The position numbers and the translations under genes are program-made. A stretch of 64,000 nt of DNA. Source: Mugil cephalus. Lineage: Eukaryota > Chordata > Actinopteri > Mugiliformes > Mugilidae. Shown here piece after piece: positions 24,997-36,888 of this stretch; position 1 is the stretch's first letter, and every line of letters begins with the position of its first letter. The notes under the pieces were generated by a model that worked only from the letters and a program-made list of their open reading frames with translations, was not told where the DNA came from and did no database searches. The DNA lies in assembly GCF_022458985.1 (NCBI RefSeq), contig NC_061775.1, forward strand, positions 27,238,319-27,302,318, written 5' to 3'.

Positions 24997-27900
24997 AACC
25001 AGAGCTGAGAGACAAACTGAAAAGATTTCACACATACTCACACCAGCAAATAAAAAACACTCCTCTGGAGCTACAAGAGAAGAAGTCTGTTAAAAGACAC
25101 TTTCTTTACCTGATGAAGCAGATAAAACATGTACAACATTTATAAGTAAGAAACAAAGTAAAAGTTTCCATTAGAAAATAAATGTTGGTGAATATTTAAA
25201 TGAGTTCTAATTAGAGAAATGAACATTTGACCAGTAAATAACTTCCTGATTATTGCTGGTAGAGAATCACTGACTGGTCACAGCTCAACAGTTAATTATA
25301 TTTTACTGTGTTCTGCTTTTCAGAGAAATCCAGTCATCTTTGTTCTGATGTGTTCAGTGAATTGTTGTTTTTTAGTGTTCTTTTCTCTCAGCTTGGTCAC
25401 GAGCTAACAATACTCATACACTGTATGTTATGTGGCTTTTTGAACAGCATTGTGTCTGTGAAGGTTCTCAGACATTCAGGTCATTGTCATTGAACAGGCG
25501 TTAAAAAAGGCAACTCGACTTGTAGAGTTTTTTGAAGACCTTTCGTCCGAGTAGCTTCTTCAGTTCCAAGAGACAAGTGGGAAGTTGAGATTTAATGGAA
25601 ATTGGCGCTACCAGTTTCTGTTCTTACAGAGTCCCAAGTTTAGAATGGGTTTTACCCACCTTATTCAACACTTTTTTGTTTTCACCCACAGTTTCCTATT
25701 TAAACTTCAACTTCCCTCCAGTCTCTTAAAAGTGAAACTACTCAGATGAAACCTCTTCAAGAAACTCTACAAATCCAGTTGCCTTTTTTAAACACCTTAT
25801 GGATTTGAAAAACATTGTGGTTCAATGAAATGTTCTGAAGGTTCAGTCTGTTTCCAGCAAGTTTTCCACCCTTCATTTGGATCACATTTGTTGTTGTTGT
25901 TGCTCTAATAAAGCTTTTACCAGTTGATCTATTAAACTCTGTGTTTTTAATTGCTTTGCTTATCAGTCCTAACCTGATCTCCTTCAGTAAAACATTGATG
26001 CATCAGTCCATAAACAGAAAGAAGCTAGTTTGATAACCAAGTAACCCAACATCATGATCCGCAACTTAAAGTGGAGACGAAATAAGCTGCAAAACAGGAG
26101 CATGGTGAAACTATTTATGAGGAATAAAATGACAAGCACGCAGTTTGTGAGCTTTCACTGTGAAACACAGACCATTTCCCGTCCTCCGGTTTCTACACTA
26201 AAAGCTATGGATGGCGATGCAGCTTTGCAAAACCCACAAAATGAGAACTAAGATCAGACATAAAAGGTCAGAAACTAAACTGAATAAAAGTGGCTGCAGC
26301 TCTTTCATAAATCAGGCCATTAAACGTTTTTAATTTATTATGAGTTCTGAATGATTCTTGGTTTTAGATCATGTTTATTCATTTATTTTTGTTCAGTTAT
26401 TTTATTAACTGACCTTGTTCTCACTGAGCTCCAAAACAACCACCCTGTTGATTTATTGCTTTTATTTCAGTATTCATTTAGAAAGTACTACATCTGTTGA
26501 CCATAGGTCTGCACTACTGGAAAAGGTGCTACCTGAAAAAAACAAGCATTAATCACCTTCTAGTTGCACATCATCACTAGTTTAACAAGTTTATCAGAAA
26601 TGAACTTTCATTAGTGTCATACAGACAAGCTGAGTACACATTAACACGTGGAGGGAAAATTCATCTTCAGAAGAAATGTTAAAGACGGTTAGATAACAAC
26701 TTATGGGAGCAGCTCTATGTTCGAAGTTATGGAGTAAAACACAAGGGGTTAGCAAATGTTCAACAACAGTTCCCAACAACTGTGAAACCAGTGCTATAAA
26801 CATACACAACGTAAAAACGACCACAAAACACGAAGCATTTCTGAAGCTGTTTTAAAAAGGACAATACGTGTGTGTGGGGGCGTGGATGGAACATGTGGTT
26901 CATTCTCAAGAACCACTAAAACAAAGTGGTCTCAGCTACATGAAAAGCTCCACTCTGCTTCACGCTAACAGTCGTACGAGGCTCCAGTACATCTTGTAAG
27001 ACCTTCTTTTCTCTCAGCTTGGTCACAATATTCTACACTGTATGTTATGTGGCTAAAAGCATCGTAGTTCAGTGAAATGTTCTCTAAGTGCAGTCTGTTT
27101 CCATCGACATCTTTCAGTTAATGTTCCACTTTTCAGTTGGATCACATTTGGTTTTGTTGTTGCCCTAATAAAGCTGTTCCCAGCTGATCTGTTAAACTCT
27201 GTGTTTTTATTTCTTATCGGGCTACAAATGTTTTGAAGTAGGAAGATCTGCTATTGCTGATATTTTTGTGTGATAACTTTCTATGAAGAGCCATCCAACT
27301 ATCATCCTGTGATAATAATCCCCAGTTACAGCCTCAGTCTGTGTGTCTGCACAATGCAGCTATTTAATGTTGAACTAATACTGAAGTCATGCATTGTTCA
27401 AAATATTTTTACATTTCTGCTTAAAAATGACTCAAAACATCAGTGGATTTTCACTCAAAATGAGACAAAGAGAATCTCATGAAGCAAATGAAACAGACAC
27501 ATTACACCTAATCAAGAAAATTTATCTTTTGAAACTGCAACTCACAGATATGCGCAAAAAAGTGACGACACTGATCACATAACGTCCAAAACAACAGAAA
27601 AAGAGCTTGTGAAGAGACAAAGGTGCAAAATATCTTAATCGACAGTGAAACAAGTCCTACACTGACGCGAGTCTTTTCAGCAAGGAAGAAGCCAACACTC
27701 AAACACAGCCACAAACAATCCAGACTCAGGTTTGCAGCTGCACATGTGGTGTCATCTGGAGAAATGTCCTCTGGAGGAAAAAGGGGGACAGGTTGGAGAG
27801 CCAGAGGACATTGACCGACTGTGAAGCACGGAGGTGGCAGCATCATGTTGTGGTGGTGGTGGGGGTTACTGCAGGTGCATGAATATGAAAATCAAATTCC

Positions 27901-28075
27901 TTCACACGCTATACACAAAACCACACACACCGTGAAGTGACACACTTTCACATGTACTTGCATACCCACATTCACAGCTACATCCGCTACTGCCAACCTG
28001 ACACCTGCGCTTCACTGGACTGTGAGGAGGACGAAGCATCTAGAGAACTGTAAGTCTACAGATTGACCCACCACG
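24997..28075 (+). repeat. Downstream half of Ly6 tandem unit, copy 2, then mixed repeats
   Basis: 24997-27000 repeats 20920-22925 almost exactly. At about 27003-27200 a second, shortened copy of the segment seen at 25376-25950 follows (CTTTTCTCTCAGCTTGGTCAC, then a deletion). 27200-27900 is mostly unique and contains a Tc1-like transposase trace. 27900-28075 is the LU-4 5' flank. No gene is seen. Confidence 0.7.
27745..27865 (+). mobile_element. Tc1/mariner-like transposase relic
   Basis: TGGAGAAATGTCCTCTGG reads WRNVLW, and a little further, in a different frame, GTGAAGCACGGAGGTGGCAG onward reads VKHGGGSIMLW. Both are recognisable stretches of fish Tc1-family transposases. The frame is broken between them and no terminal repeats were found, so only a decayed internal piece remains. 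Confidence 0.5.
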
Positions 28076-29397
28076 ATGAAGATGGTTCTGACTCTCACTC
28101 TCATCTGGATTCTCTCCAGCACAAGTGAGTTGAATTTAAAGCGTTAGGGATGTTTGCTGCTAATTAGTGTTCAGTTTTAAAAGAGAATAGAAAAGAAGTC
28201 CTTTCACATGAGGAGATAAATACTGAAAAGCAGAGGGATGTGACATTATTATCATCATTCTCACTAAGCAGCAATCAACACTTTTCAGGGACACAAACTA
28301 TTTAATAACAGAGTGATTTCAGTTACTTATACTTTATTCGTTACCATGTATTTATCTTTCTTTGCTGCAGTTGAAGCTCTACGATGTCTGCAGAGGAACA
28401 GTTATGCGACAGAAGAGACGTGTTCCTCCCCTGATCAGGTGTGTGTGACTATTGCCCAGCGAGGTAGGAACATTAATAATGTGTCACTTACTTTGTCACT
28501 TGGGAGGTTTCTGCTTCATTGGCACTTCTTCACATTAACACAGCTGTCATTCCAGGCCCAGATGCCATTGAGTATTTGATCAGGGGCTGCAAATCATCTG
28601 CTGAGTGCACTTCAAAGACAGTGTCACACAAAGTAGGCTCAGTGATTCAAGCGTTATCTATTCGTTGCTGCAACACTGATCTCTGCAACGATCATGATGT
28701 TCCTTGTAAGTATTATCTGATTTTCATACCTTGAGCCATGACTGATTCTAAGCTGTATGACTCTTGATGTGAACTTGTGTTTCTTTCCTTTAATATTACA
28801 CCTCACGCACAGAGACACAGTAACAATGTAAAACTTTCATCTATTTTATATTGTGCACATTATTCTTATTCTTCACTGTGCTCCTGATGTTGCTGCCTCC
28901 TCTGGTGACCTGTTTCCAACTGATCTGAGTGACATACGACTCTTCTGTTTTGTTTTAGACCCTGATGTGACCACAAAAAATGGCTTGCAGTGCATCAGCT
29001 GCATGGAACCTCGAGATCCTGAATGCAAACTGATAGAGTGTGTGGATGAACAGGACCGGTGCTTTGAGTCATTTCGTGAGTTCTCATGCTGCACTTTGTT
29101 CATTGAGGGAATTCATTTGTTCTAAAGTAAATATTAGTTAATTAAAAACTAAATAATGGCGTGATATAATGTTGATTTTTTTTTTCATCCACAGCAAAAG
29201 GATTAGACACCAATCATATGCGAGGTTGCGCATCAACAGCGTATTGTGAACGTCTTTATCCGACTAGTGAAAGCAACCATTCTTTTTACGCCAAAGCACC
29301 AAAGTGTTGTGGATCCAGCTTCTGTAATTCAGCCTGGAAGGTCAAACTGAGCGTTGCCCCGTTGCTGCTTGGTCTCGTTGTCCTTGTCGTCCTTTAG
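28076..29397 (+). CDS. LU-4: Ly6/uPAR-like GPI-type protein, complete
   Basis: Exons 28076-28124, 28371-28463, 28556-28705, 28959-29075 and 29195-29397, phase-1 introns, 203 residues. Signal peptide MKMVLTLTLIWILSS. LU domain 1 runs from EALRCLQRN to CCNTDLCN. LU domain 2 has the full ten cysteines, ending KCCGSSFCN. The GPI-type tail KLSVAPLLLGLVVLVVL ends in TAG. With LU-5 it is the best-preserved member and serves as the reference for damage in LU-2 and LU-3. It is followed by IFIT-1, and this Ly6 + IFIT pair is duplicated as LU-5 + IFIT-2. A cell-surface protein is expected; its ligand is unknown. Confidence 0.87.
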
Positions 29398-29523
29398 AAC
29401 CAGAGCTGAGAGACGAACTGAAAAGATTTCACACATACTCACACCAGCAAATAAAAAACACCCCTCTGGAACTACAAGAGAAGAAGTCTGTTAAAACAAA
29501 CAAAACATGTATGACATTTAAAT

Positions 29524-29760
29524 TAAATAGAACAGAACAGAACAGAACAGAATAGAATAGAATAGAATAGAATAGAATAGAATAGAATAGAATAGAATGC
29601 CCTGTATTGTCATTACACATTGTACAATGAGATTGGAGAGCATCTCCTTTTCCGTGCAAAACACAAGTATATGCAAATTAGTGCAACAAGATATTATTTA
29701 AAAGAGCAGTGGTAAAAATGCATACGTGTATTGCACAAGGTTAGAAACAGATAAGTAACA
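29524..29760. mobile_element. Short interspersed insertion with (AACAG/AATAG)n end
   Basis: Pentanucleotide repeats (29526-29597) lead into TGTCATTACACATTGTACAA and TGGAGAGCATCTCCTTTTCC. The corresponding position in the LU-5 duplicate, about 38265-38290, lacks it, so it inserted after the LU-4/LU-5 duplication or was lost from LU-5. Confidence 0.6.
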
Positions 29761-30815
29761 ATGTAAAGGTTTCCATTAGAAAATAAATGTTGGTAAATAT
29801 TTAAATGAGTTCTAATTAGAGAAATGAACATTTGACCAGTAAATAACTTCCTGGTTATTGCTGGTAGAGAATCACTGACTGGTCACAGCTCAACAGTTAA
29901 TTATATTTTACTGTGTTCTGCTTTTAAGAGAAATCCAGTCATCTTTGTTCTGTTTCCAGCACGTGTTCCACCTTTCACCTGGATCACATTTGTTGCTATT
30001 GTTGCCATAATAAAGCTGTTCCTAGATGATCTATTAAACTCAGTGTTTTTATTTGCTTTGCTTATCAGTCTTAACTTTATTTCCATCAGTAAAAACTTGC
30101 TGCTGAGATGAGTTCTGGACAAAGGCCACCCTGATGCATCAGTCAATAAGCAGAAAGGAGATTGATCCTCAAGTAACCCGAATGACAATCACACAGTCTG
30201 TCCACTGGTTTCCAGAGTAACACAACATGAGAACTAAACTCAGAAATAAAAGGTCAGAAACTAAACTGAATAAAAGTGGCCTCAGCTCTTCGTTGTTATG
30301 CTCCATAAGTTTAAAAAGACGAAACCCAAGTGGCGTGTTTCTGTTGAAAGGAAACAGAAGTCGACCAAGTCTGAACTCACTAGTCACCATTAATTAACTC
30401 GTATCAGCTTAGAAGTTGAACATCCTCCCTGTGAGGACTTCGTGCCTCTGTAATCTGTGACCTTATCTGCTTTCTTTTCTCAAACTGGAGCTACTGACGT
30501 CAAATTGATTAAAAAAGGATAAGGAGGTACCTTAGCTATACAGTATGTGATAAACTGTAATAAACTGTAATAAACTAAAGACAGTTTTTGTATCAGGCCA
30601 GACTTCTCTTTCTTCCTAGAGGTCATGAATGTGTGGTGTGTGAACTGGTGTGGACTTATTTTGTCAAAGCCTGTTCCTGTTTGAATGGGATTTAATGAGG
30701 TAACCTCCATAATGACACTGGGTTGTGACTCTTTAGTTTGATAAATAATTGCTGCAGACTCATCAACATACATCAGTCAGCCATAACATTAAAACCACCC
30801 AGCGGTGATGGGGAT

Positions 30816-31038
30816 GGAAAGTTTCCCAGGACCTCCAAGCACTGATAGATCATTAGTCTGTCTTTCCAATGCAAAGCTTTGCTAGAATACATGTAGCGTC
30901 AGATCGTGTGTCCAGTGAGTTTCTATTACAATAAACAGAAAATGCACCGTGTGCTAAACATTATATCATTTATAGATACCTTTTAGTAGAACATTAATGG
31001 ATTATTATTGTACCACACCCAACTAAGCAGCATATAAA
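30816..31038 (+). promoter_or_regulatory. IFIT-1 promoter: TATA box, ISRE-like and GAAA-palindrome sites
   Basis: TATAAA at 31033-31038 lies 48 bp before the first ATG. AGTTTCTATTAC at 30918-30929 differs from the ISRE consensus AGTTTCNNTTTC at one base. GGAAAGTTTCCC at 30816-30827 is a perfect palindrome that could bind NF-kB- or IRF-type factors. The same arrangement is kept in IFIT-2, -3 and -4. Interferon control is expected for the family; these particular sites are inferred. Confidence 0.5.
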
Positions 31039-31085
31039 CAGGATGAAATGAGATTCTGGATTCAAAGAGTCCAGACCAGAGCTAC

Positions 31086-31180
31086 ATGATGAGGTGAGCA
31101 GCTGATTCTGATGCTATTTACTTTTGCTTTTCTCTCCTTTACCCGTCTTTCCTCAGTTTTCTCCTCATTGGCTTTAATTC

Positions 31181-31222
<42 letters not shown>

Positions 31223-32556
31223 GTGATCTTGTTTGCCACACTGTAATATTTGTCATTTTATTCTCTATCAGTGCTGCTCAGAGTTGCTCCAAGCTGGAGG
31301 CCCTTCAGAGCCACTTCACCTGGAATCTGGACTCCAGCAGGTCCAAACTATTTAGGCTCAGAGATGTACTACAGGACATTGGCACCAATGAAGGAAACAG
31401 CTGGCTGGGTCACATTTACAACCTGCAGGGATTCATCCACTATCAGCTGGGCTTCATCAAAGAGGCCAAGAGCTTCTTCAGCAGGGCCACTGAGGCCTTC
31501 CACCAGATGAGGAACACAGTCTCAGATGGTCCCTGGTTGCTGGTGAACTATGGGAACCTGGCTTGGATGCATCACCACCTGGGAGAACAAGCAGAGAGTG
31601 AGCGTTACCTGTCAAAGGTCCACGCCCTGATGAAGGAGTACCCATCTCCATCTGTCGACGAGCTGCATCCAGAGATCTACGCTGAAAAGGCCTGGACCCT
31701 GATGACGTTCTGTGGAGACAAAAAGCATCTGGCTGTAGATTACTTCCAGAGAGCCATCAGGATGCAGCCAGACAGGGTGGAGTGGCAGACCAGCCGAGTG
31801 TTAGCATTCGTAAGTGTCTGTAAACACAGTGGCAACGAGCTGGGAGCTGACATCTTGGAAGAAATGAAAAAAGCCAAAGAACGTGATCCAGAGAACTTGT
31901 ACCTTGCTGCTCTTTACCTTGAGGAATGTGCTGATAGAGGAACAAACGTTAAAGAAGAAGCACATGAGTTGGCCGAAAGGATTTTAAGTAGACCAGTTAG
32001 CAGCTACAACGGGTTCACACCATTACTGAGGCTGTACAGACGCTTTTCTATGGATAAAGGTATTCATTTTGTAGAGGAGGCTCTGAAGAGACATCCAGAT
32101 GAGCGTTACTTCAAGAGATGTGCTGTATTCTGCTACAGAGAGAAGATTTTATCAAACAGGAAGTTTCCTCTGGAGCCCAGCATGATCAACAGAGCCATCA
32201 ACCTCTGTGAGAAAGTCATTTCTCTCTATCCTAATTCTTCACTAAAAAGGCAAATAAATCTTGCAAACTTATATGCAGAGTCAAAACGCCAAGATGAAGG
32301 GAACCAGATATTCAAAGATCTGCTAAAAAGGGACCTGGAAGACAAAGAGAAACAGATGGTTTACAACGGCTATGCAAAGTTTTCATATTTCAGCCTAAAG
32401 AAGGAACAAGAGTCGATAAAATACCACATGATGGCAGCAGAGATACCACAAGAATCCTCCTTCAGGAAGGACAGCATCAGGAACCTGGAGAAGATCAGAG
32501 ACAGAAACCGTAACCGAAGAGAAATAGAGGAGTTTCTGGCCAAACTGCAGCGCTGA
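31086..32556 (+). CDS. ifit: IFIT-1: interferon-induced TPR-repeat protein
   Basis: Two exons. 31086-31093 reads ATGATGAG before GTGAGC; 31272-32556 follows TATCAG; together 430 residues (429 if the second ATG is used). This tiny first exon plus one long coding exon is the IFIT hallmark. A longer upstream frame from 31111 lies in the intron and is not used. The protein opens MMSAAQS, has the family motif HFTW at residues 17-20, then TPR helix pairs at about 50-82, 92-125 (NYGNLAWMHHHLG) and 142-175 (DYFQRAIRMQP), with further TPRs to the C-terminus. Length is near that of other fish IFITs and a little below mammalian IFIT1. IFITs are cytoplasmic, bind viral or non-self 5' RNA ends and restrict translation; the RNA specificity of this copy is not known. 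Confidence 0.92.
31181..31222 (+). repeat. (TTTC)n microsatellite in IFIT-1 intron
   Basis: About 10 TTTC units, 50 bp upstream of the exon 2 acceptor. Equivalent runs in the other genes differ in length: IFIT-2 39700-39725, IFIT-3 42895-42944, IFIT-4 46117-46184, IFIT-5 about 54620-54694. Confidence 0.9.
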
Positions 32557-33667
32557 GAGCTGATGATAAAGATGGAACAACACTGGGGATAAATCAGGAA
32601 GATGTTGATTTTCACAGCCTGAGGAATAAGTTTAATATGATCCTTTTATCAAAGTGTTGAAGTTGATTAAAATGTAACTTTTAGAGAAAATGATGTAAAT
32701 GATGTTAAACACTTAAATTCTCTCCTGAACAATGATCCTGTTTTCAAAGCCTGATACAGTTTAAAACTTATTTACTGATTATATGTTAATGTTGCTTCAT
32801 GTCATCATATTTTCTTATTGATCAAAGTCTATGAGTAACCTTCACTTTCTTTAACATTAGTCTTGTGTTTAATCCTTCAATTTTCTTATGCTCATTTGTG
32901 TTTTTTCATTTTACATCAAACTGTCAAAATTAAAAAAAGTGAAAGAAAATCTTGAAACATTGTTAAATGATAAAAATAAAAAATAACAATGATAAAACCA
33001 TAAGAAAATCCAGTTAAGTGTTCATTTTTTTCTGCTTCTGTGATAAACTCTTGACCGAACACAACTCTCTGTGCAGCTCCCAGGATTTAACAAACAGTGA
33101 TATGTTTATTTGTGGTGCAAAAAAATAAACAAGAGATAATTTAACAGTTTGACATAAAAAATAAAGAAATAATAATAATGTGAATATGATTAGTTTCACA
33201 AATAATAATCACAACTCATTTCCACGCTTCAGTATATTAAACTCAGTGTTTTTATTTGCTTTGCTTATCAGTCTTAACTTTATTTCCATCAGTAAAAACA
33301 TGCTGCTGAGATGAGTTCTGGACAAAGGCCACCCTGATGCATCAGTCAATAAGCAGAAAGGAGATTGATCCTCAAGTAACCCGAATGACAATCACACAGT
33401 CTGTCCACTGGTTTCCAGAGTAACACAAAATGAGAACTAAGCTCAGAAATAAAAGGTCAGAAACTAAACTGAATAAAAGTGGCCTCAGCTCTTCGTTGTT
33501 ATGCTCCATAAGTTTAAAAAGACGAAACCCAAGTTGCATGTTTCTGTTGCAAGGAAATGAAAGTCGACCAAGTCTGAACTCACTAGTCACCATTAATTAA
33601 CTCGTATCAGCTTAGAAGTTGAACATCCTCCCTGTGAGGACTTCGTGCCTCTGTAATCTGTGACCTT
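32557..33667 (+). repeat. IFIT-1 3' flank and truncated next cassette
   Basis: 32557-33235 matches the 3' flanks of IFIT-2 and IFIT-3. It includes ACAACTCATTTCC at 33211, which is the empty form of the solo-LTR site in the right-hand array. 33236-33667 begins a new IFIT cassette (compare 38540 and 41746) but stops at GTGACCTTA, where the hAT remnant begins. No gene is seen. Confidence 0.8.
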
Positions 33668-34694
33668 AAAAGACAAAAAAGTGATTAGTTCATGAATTTT
33701 TATTGAGAAACAAAAGTTTTTGGAGTGTCTTTGCTCCAAGGCGATTTCTCCTCTTACACACCAGCTCCCCAGCCTTGGAAAATACTCTTTCGCATGGTAC
33801 AGACGATGATGGTGAGCAGAGAATTTTAAGTGCAAGTTGATGAAGATTTGGGTATATTTTCTGGTTCCATTTCCAATATTGCAAAGGATCTTGGTTTCTG
33901 TGTGTGTTTGTTTCTGCCAGGTAGCGTTGGACTTCGATAATAATAATAATAATAATGGACCACTGCCTCATCCACTGCTTGCTTGTTAGGAACTGCAAGC
34001 CAAAAGGAACTATCTTGTCAAAAGCTTAATAAAAGGACTGTAATTTTTACAAACAATATCAAATAGACATAAGACGACATGGTGGTGTAGTGGTTAGCAC
34101 TGTCGCCACACAGCAAGAGGGTTGGAGGTTCGATACCAGGCCTGGAGCCTGTCTGTTTGCATGCATGTTTTTTTTTAGCACAATTTTTAGAGAGAATTTC
34201 AACATACCTGGGGTACTCTCACGAGTATCTGCCAATTCTTCATTGCCATGCCGAGCTCTATAATGCCTCAGCATTGATGAAGTGCTCTTATTGATATAAG
34301 ATAGCTCATGATAACATGAATAAAGCAACTGTAAGGCTCTTTAACTGACTATCATATGTATCACAGGTCATTCACTTGATGAACTGATAAAGTGAGTGCA
34401 ATGCGCCACCGTAAAAATAGTATATAAAGGAGAAAAAGATTTACCTTGTTTGGCGTCACAAGATCAAAATTATTCCACACCGGGGAAAACTTCCTAGGAC
34501 GATCCATGATCAAGCAAAACTCCATCCGACAAAACCACGACATGTTGATACAGTTCGTCTCCTTATAAACATCCAAACGATACAGTTCCTGTATCGGTCA
34601 CGTGATTCTTTCTTAAAGCAATACACGCACCGATACGAGGTTTCCCTCTTGAGCTCTCGGCACAGTGCTGATGCACCAGTGTCGCTCGGCCCAT
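33668..34694 (-). mobile_element. hAT transposon remnant (BED finger + dimerisation domain)
   Basis: Minus-strand pieces are in transposon order. Near 34505 lies the N-terminal MDRPRKFSPVWNNFDLVTPN, ending at a GTAAAT donor. At about 34250-34320 lies the second half of a BED zinc finger (SSMLRHYRARHGN). At 33690-33945 lies the hAT C-terminal dimerisation region (SPSSSVPCERVFSKAG, RRNRLGAKTLQKL). The middle of the transposase, with most catalytic residues, is absent, and a SINE-like piece sits in the gap. The 5' end, TAGTGATGGGCCG on the minus strand, is at about 34694; the 3' terminal repeat is missing. It is non-functional. Confidence 0.8.
34076..34160 (+). mobile_element. tRNA-like SINE core fragment
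   Basis: TGGTGTAGTGGTTAGCAC resembles a pol III A box and GGTTCGATACC (34127-34137) is a perfect B box, separated by a tRNA-like distance. It is nested in the hAT remnant. It cannot fold as a full tRNA, so it is called a SINE fragment. Confidence 0.6.
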
Positions 34695-34696
34695 CA

Positions 34697-36885
34697 CTAT
34701 TAAGCAGAGGCCTTTTGTCGGTTGGGGAAGGAAAACAGTGTGCTTATCAGGTGTAGCAATTTACACATGATTTAAGTAGAATCTTGCGTTTGTTATAAGT
34801 TGAGTTTTCTTTAGTTCAACTCGGTTAACTGTTCAGTTACGCTTCCATACAGTCACCTCCCATTCGCTGCTCATCTGTGGTACCATGAGCTCTTGATGAA
34901 GTTGGACCTCTTTTTTAGTTCCACTCTGCTCTGGGATGTGTGTTGTGGATTGGATGGTCTTTACACGCCTCTCGAGGGAACTATTGTTGCCCTGTATGTT
35001 GTGGAAGTGTTCCAAAACAGAAGCAAACTGTGACTCACAGATAAATTCTTAATCTTTAATCTACTACTCTGTTGTAATATGTGTTTTTTTATGACATACA
35101 GCTGCATTACTGGATAAGGTGCTATCCTAAAAAAAAATAATTAATCGTCTCATAGGTGTGATCAACAATAATTTACCAAGCTTATCAGAAATTCCTTCAT
35201 TAATCTCATGCAGACCTGCAGGATACAGCTCTGCATGCCGAGGCTGCAGCTCTGTGCTTGAAGTAATGAAGTAAAACACAAGGTGTAAGCTAATGTTCAG
35301 CACCAAGTTTTGAACAATTGTGAAACCAGTGCTATAAACATAAGGTAAAGACAAGGACAAAATATGGAGCATTTCTAAAGCCATTTTAAAAGGATGTGTG
35401 TGTTGAGGAGAGGGGGTAGATGGAACATGTGGTTCAGTCTCACAAAACACCAAAACAAAGTGGTCTCAGCTACATGAAAAGTTCCACTGAGTCACGCTAA
35501 CAGTCGTACGAGGCTCCTGTGTCCTGTGCAACCTTTTCAGACCCACTCTCTCCAGTCCTAGAAATCAATAGAAATACTAAAATGTCAAAACACTGACATC
35601 TCTACATCTCCACAGCAGCTGGTTCCTGAAACTAAGTTCAGGGTGAAGCTCAGGGACACAGGTTGCTGTGGTTTGGTAGGTAGATCAGAGGGTTAGTGGT
35701 TCAATCCCTGGCACATGGACCACATGCTATTGCACAAGTAAGACAAGTTGCTGGGAATGAAAGTGTATGTAAAGGGTATGAATAGGGAAACCCATGCACA
35801 TTCACTTTTTAACTGTCCTGGTCTGTATCTGTCTTTTAGTTTGTGAATCATGTGTTGTGTTTCCTGTTTTATTTTGTCAAGTTCTGGATTTCCTGTCTGT
35901 TCCTTGTGTGTCCCTTGATTGTTAATTGGTCTCACCTGGTGTCATTGCCCTCATGAGTTTCACCTGTGTCTTGTCATCCCTGAACCCTCTTGTGTATTAT
36001 ATAGCCCTCCCTTTGCCTTCGTTCGTTGTTGCGTCATTAATGTTGTCACAGCCGCAGCCATTGTCTCTGTCATTTTGTCTCCATGCCGTGATTCTAATGT
36101 AAAGATAATGTTGATCGAATGAGCCTTTTGGCCATGATTCTTTTTTTTAGTTTGCTGCCTCAATGCAATTGTTCGTTTTCATTAAAAAAAAAAAAAAACC
36201 TTTTCCTGGATTCCCTGCCTCTTCCTTACTGTCCTGCCCCTGGGTCAGCAACTCGGCACCCACCCCACCCAACAGGAAGAAGCCTTGAGCAGAACCAGCT
36301 CATGTGGAGGAACCATCTGCTGAAAGCCAGCCGGGTAGAAACAGAAGATAGAGAGAAAAGAAGAACAGGAGAAACAAGATAAACAAACTTCTGTCATAGA
36401 TACAAACATCAAGCTGAAGGAAACATGTAGAATTTAATGATGCAACATATTCTGGTGACATGGGGTGTAACGATTCGTTTTAACTATTCGATTCACGATT
36501 CGTGGTTGCCGATATGATTCAAGGACGATTTTAGTTCATTTAGAACGATACGATCTGAAACGGTTCAGTGACTTGAAATCAATTCTGTAACTTTTTAGCC
36601 AAAAATTAAACCAGTGACTGAAATCCTAATTTAACCAAGACATGGGCCGTTTACTGGAAATAAATTGTATAAGACTGAGTATCTGTCTAAGGTGTATGTG
36701 AGGTTCCTTCACACTACACATTATACACTTCAAACCACACACCTGCAAGTGGCACTGTCACACATACACGCCCACATTCACAGCTACATCTACTAATGCC
36801 AACCTGACACGTCCACTTCACTTTTTCTGTGAGGAGGACGAAGCATCTAGAGAACTGTTAGTCTACAGATTGATCCACCACGATA
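34697..36885 (+). repeat. Segmental duplication, copy 2 (copy 1 at 17431-19590)
   Basis: Near-identical to copy 1 with scattered one-base insertions and substitutions. It starts at the hAT end and runs into LU-5. It includes the low-copy block at 35090-35760, an A-run at about 36184-36198, an L2 3'-UTR fragment at about 36268-36458 and the hAT-like end at about 36465. No gene is supported. Confidence 0.85.
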
Positions 36886-36888
36886 AAG

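Larger units (their letters stand above)
29398..31085 (+). repeat. Spacer between LU-4 and IFIT-1; start of IFIT cassette
   Basis: No gene. 29398-29520 is Ly6 3' flank. 29524-29760 is an insertion absent from the LU-5 copy: an (AATAG)n-type run followed by CCCTGTATTGTCATTACACA, a common fish repeat. From about 29990 the sequence is the IFIT cassette flank, also found at 33236, 38540, 41746 and 44969. It ends in the IFIT-1 promoter. Confidence 0.75.

Noticed and set aside
31111-31271. N-terminal extension of IFIT-1 giving a 481-residue protein
   Set aside because: It reads through the intron, including the TTTC repeat (LSFFLSFFLSF). The siblings lack it, and the ATGATGAG exon with GT-AG sites gives the family N-terminus.
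32370-32615. Minus-strand frames opposite IFIT exon 2 (also in the other IFIT copies)
   Set aside because: Antisense shadows of the TPR coding sequence, repeated in each paralogue.
34081-34150. tRNA gene
   Set aside because: A and B boxes are present but no complete cloverleaf can be drawn; better explained as a SINE core.
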